Source: Mycobacterium sp. E2479 (GTDB lineage: Bacteria > Actinomycetota > Actinomycetes > Mycobacteriales > Mycobacteriaceae). Taken from it: a stretch of 37,989 nucleotides of DNA. The position numbers were made by a program, and so were the translations under genes. The stretch spans positions 1 to 37,989 of the forward strand of contig NZ_LZJR01000009.1 of NCBI RefSeq assembly GCF_001667925.1, written 5' to 3'. Below, one piece after another: positions 36,628 through 37,989 of this stretch (positions within the stretch are counted from its first letter, which is position 1; each line of letters starts with the position of its first letter). Under the pieces are notes generated by a model. That model worked only from the letters and a program-made list of their open reading frames with translations, had not been told where the DNA came from and ran no database searches.

Positions 36628-37656
36628 ATGCCCACCGCGCAGCAAGTGGTGACGCCGAACTTGGATCCGACGATTCCGGCACCGATGGTCAACGTGGCCG
36701 AATACGGGTTCGAGGGCCGTTTCGAGGAATGGGAGCGGCAGGCCGAATACTTCGAGTACTCCAAAGCGGCCAACCCGATCGGATCCGGCCACGTTCCACC
36801 GATGCCGCTGCGGCGGTTCGATCCCGAGCTCTACCTCGATGCACCGACCGGCGTGATCCCACTCGATCTCGCCAAGGAACTGGGTATCGATTCCGGCGCG
36901 GCGACCAGCCCGGCGCTGCTAGCCAACTTCGTCAGCATTCGCGCCGCGGAGCAAGTCGACACCAGCCCCAACGCCACCTCGCAGCTGTATTACGTGCTGT
37001 ACGGGAGCGGCTTCGCGGCGGTCAACGGGCGGCTGATCGCTTGGGAGAAGGGCGATTTCGTCACGCTGCCGGCGGGCAGCCACTCGGTGTTCTACGCCGC
37101 CACCGACACGGCCATGTACTGGGTGCACGACGAGCCGCTGATGCGCTACCTGGGCGCCGAAGCCACGCAGCCGCGCTTTGCGGCGACAAAATTTCGCCGC
37201 GCCGACGCCGTCGCCAAGCTGGAAGAGATCGCCTCCCGCCCCGGCGCCAACGACAAGAGCCGGGTCAGCGTGCTACTGGCCAACGCCAATCAAGAGCAGA
37301 CGCTGACCATCACCCACGTGTTGTGGGCCATGTTCGGCGTGCTGCCACCCAACCAGGTCCAGCGCCCGCACCGGCATCAGTCGGTCGCCGTGGATCTCAT
37401 CCTCGATGCGCCGGAGTTCGGCTGCTACACGCTGCTGGGCACCCGCCTCGACGAGCACGGTGACATCGTCAACCCCACCCGGGTGGACTGGCGGGCCGGT
37501 TGCGCCTTCACCACCCCGCCGGGGCTGTGGCACGCCCACTACAACGAGACCGACGAGCCCGCCCATCTGATCCCGGTCCAGGACGCCGGCCTCCAAACGC
37601 ACCTGCGCAGCCTGGATATCAAGTTCACCCAGCGCCGCGATCTGGGCGCCGGATAG
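36628..37656 (+). CDS. Bicupin protein, gentisate 1,2-dioxygenase-like
   Basis: A 342-residue two-cupin protein. The N-terminal cupin (about 100-170) has Y-Y-V-L-Y-G-S-G-F and [11 protein letters not shown] but lacks the H-x-H pair. The C-terminal cupin (about 240-320) has H248-x-H250 in R-P-H-R-H-Q-S and W-H302-A-H304, enough for an Fe(II) site. In gentisate and 1-hydroxy-2-naphthoate dioxygenases the working site is usually in the N-terminal cupin, so this arrangement is unusual. The role could be ring cleavage of an aromatic acid or something else. AGGAGG 5 nt before ATG 36628 is the best ribosome binding site in the window. It is probably under the divergent GntR. Confidence 0.8.
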   Translation: MPTAQQVVTPNLDPTIPAPMVNVAEYGFEGRFEEWERQAEYFEYSKAANPIGSGHVPPMPLRRFDPELYLDAPTGVIPLDLAKELGIDSGAATSPALLANFVSIRAAEQVDTSPNATSQLYYVLYGSGFAAVNGRLIAWEKGDFVTLPAGSHSVFYAATDTAMYWVHDEPLMRYLGAEATQPRFAATKFRRADAVAKLEEIASRPGANDKSRVSVLLANANQEQTLTITHVLWAMFGVLPPNQVQRPHRHQSVAVDLILDAPEFGCYTLLGTRLDEHGDIVNPTRVDWRAGCAFTTPPGLWHAHYNETDEPAHLIPVQDAGLQTHLRSLDIKFTQRRDLGAG

Positions 37657-37695
37657 TCCCCTGCGCCGGCCCATGCACCGCCGGAGTTCGACGCA

Positions 37696-37701
37696 TAGTG
37701 T
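37696..37701 (+). promoter_or_regulatory. Putative -10 (TAGTGT) of the VWA-protein gene
   Basis: TAGTGT ends 8 nt before the ATG at 37710 and no Shine-Dalgarno sequence is present, which suggests a leaderless transcript separate from the bicupin gene. Confidence 0.4.
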
Positions 37702-37709
37702 GGCTGGAC

Positions 37710-37989
37710 ATGAAGGTGCCCCTGCTGGGACCGGTATCGGTCACGGGCTTCCAGAACGCCTGGTTCTTCGTCGTCCTGCTGATCGTGCTCTTGGTGATCG
37801 GCCTCTACGTCGTGCAGCAATTCGCCCGTCGGCGCCGGGTACTGCGCTTCGCCAACATGGAGGTGCTCGAGCGGGTGGCGCCGGCGGGGCCAGCCAAGTG
37901 GCGGCACGTCCCGACCATCCTGCTGGCCGTGTCGCTGGTATTGCTGACCACCGCGATGGCCGGGCCGACCTCGGACGTCCGGATTCCGC
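37710..37989 (+). CDS. UPF0353/BatA-like VWA membrane protein, N-terminal part (Rv1481 paralogue)
   Basis: The first 93 codons are visible and the gene runs off the right edge. Two membrane segments are seen (about 14-33 and 68-85), separated by a basic loop with [15 protein letters not shown] and [19 protein letters not shown] follows, just before the expected von Willebrand A domain with its metal site. The sequence is close to M. tuberculosis Rv1481, which lies beside moxR1; here the upstream neighbour is a bicupin gene. From memory, M. avium has such a second UPF0353 copy. Confidence 0.88.
   Translation, partial: MKVPLLGPVSVTGFQNAWFFVVLLIVLLVIGLYVVQQFARRRRVLRFANMEVLERVAPAGPAKWRHVPTILLAVSLVLLTTAMAGPTSDVRIP

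Overview
The window is high-GC actinobacterial DNA and almost certainly comes from a slow-growing Mycobacterium, most likely the M. avium complex or a close relative. Protein after protein reads as the counterpart of the M. tuberculosis block Rv3360 to about Rv3312, in reverse orientation: FHA protein, Rv3359-type oxidoreductase, folD, DUF3017, DUF732, Rv3342-type methyltransferase, metX, metC/metY, icd1, hydrolase, trpS, YihY, nagA, sugI, dacB1, aminotransferase, sigJ, sdhBADC, cdd, deoA, add. Departures from that block are icd2 placed beside icd1, the guanidine exporter, an SMP-30-like propeller gene, the CMD-AraC-methyltransferase-esterase operon, and everything after add.

Layout. 1-3820: FHA protein (cut by the edge), old-yellow-enzyme oxidoreductase divergent from folD, and small exported proteins. 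3975-7672: minus-strand methionine operon metY-metX-methyltransferase, behind a long leader with a SAM-IV riboswitch, a Cys-containing 15-codon upstream ORF and a GC hairpin. 7672-11163: two unrelated isocitrate dehydrogenases in tandem. 11156-14519: alpha/beta hydrolase, trpS, YihY, and a Gdx-type SMR exporter behind a guanidine-III riboswitch. 14593-18785: dacB1-sugI-nagA operon and a small unknown gene that may start at ATT. 18792-25259: SMP-30-like propeller and class III aminotransferase, divergent from the ECF41 sigma factor sigJ across a 56-bp tandem repeat. Convergent to sigJ is an operon of AhpD-like CMD protein, AraC regulator, methyltransferase and HSL-type esterase. Its upstream region carries a near-match to the ECF41 promoter. 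25427-31866: sdhCDAB divergent from the nucleoside-salvage operon cdd-deoA-add. 31885-37989: accessory-looking stretch with a Pro-rich exported protein, a hydrolase-methyltransferase fusion coupled to a TetR gene and divergent from a NodB-type deacetylase, a GntR gene divergent from a bicupin protein, and the start of a BatA/UPF0353-type VWA membrane protein.

The strongest candidates for something new are: (1) a sigJ-CMD regulatory module with a matching promoter; (2) stacked SAM and possible cysteine control in the metY leader; (3) a tandem repeat inserted exactly at the centre of a palindromic bidirectional promoter between the aminotransferase and sigJ; (4) the TetR/hydrolase-methyltransferase fusion/deacetylase cluster. 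I see no tRNA, rRNA, insertion sequence, prophage or CRISPR array. All family assignments come from reading motifs and from memory of homologues, with no database search.
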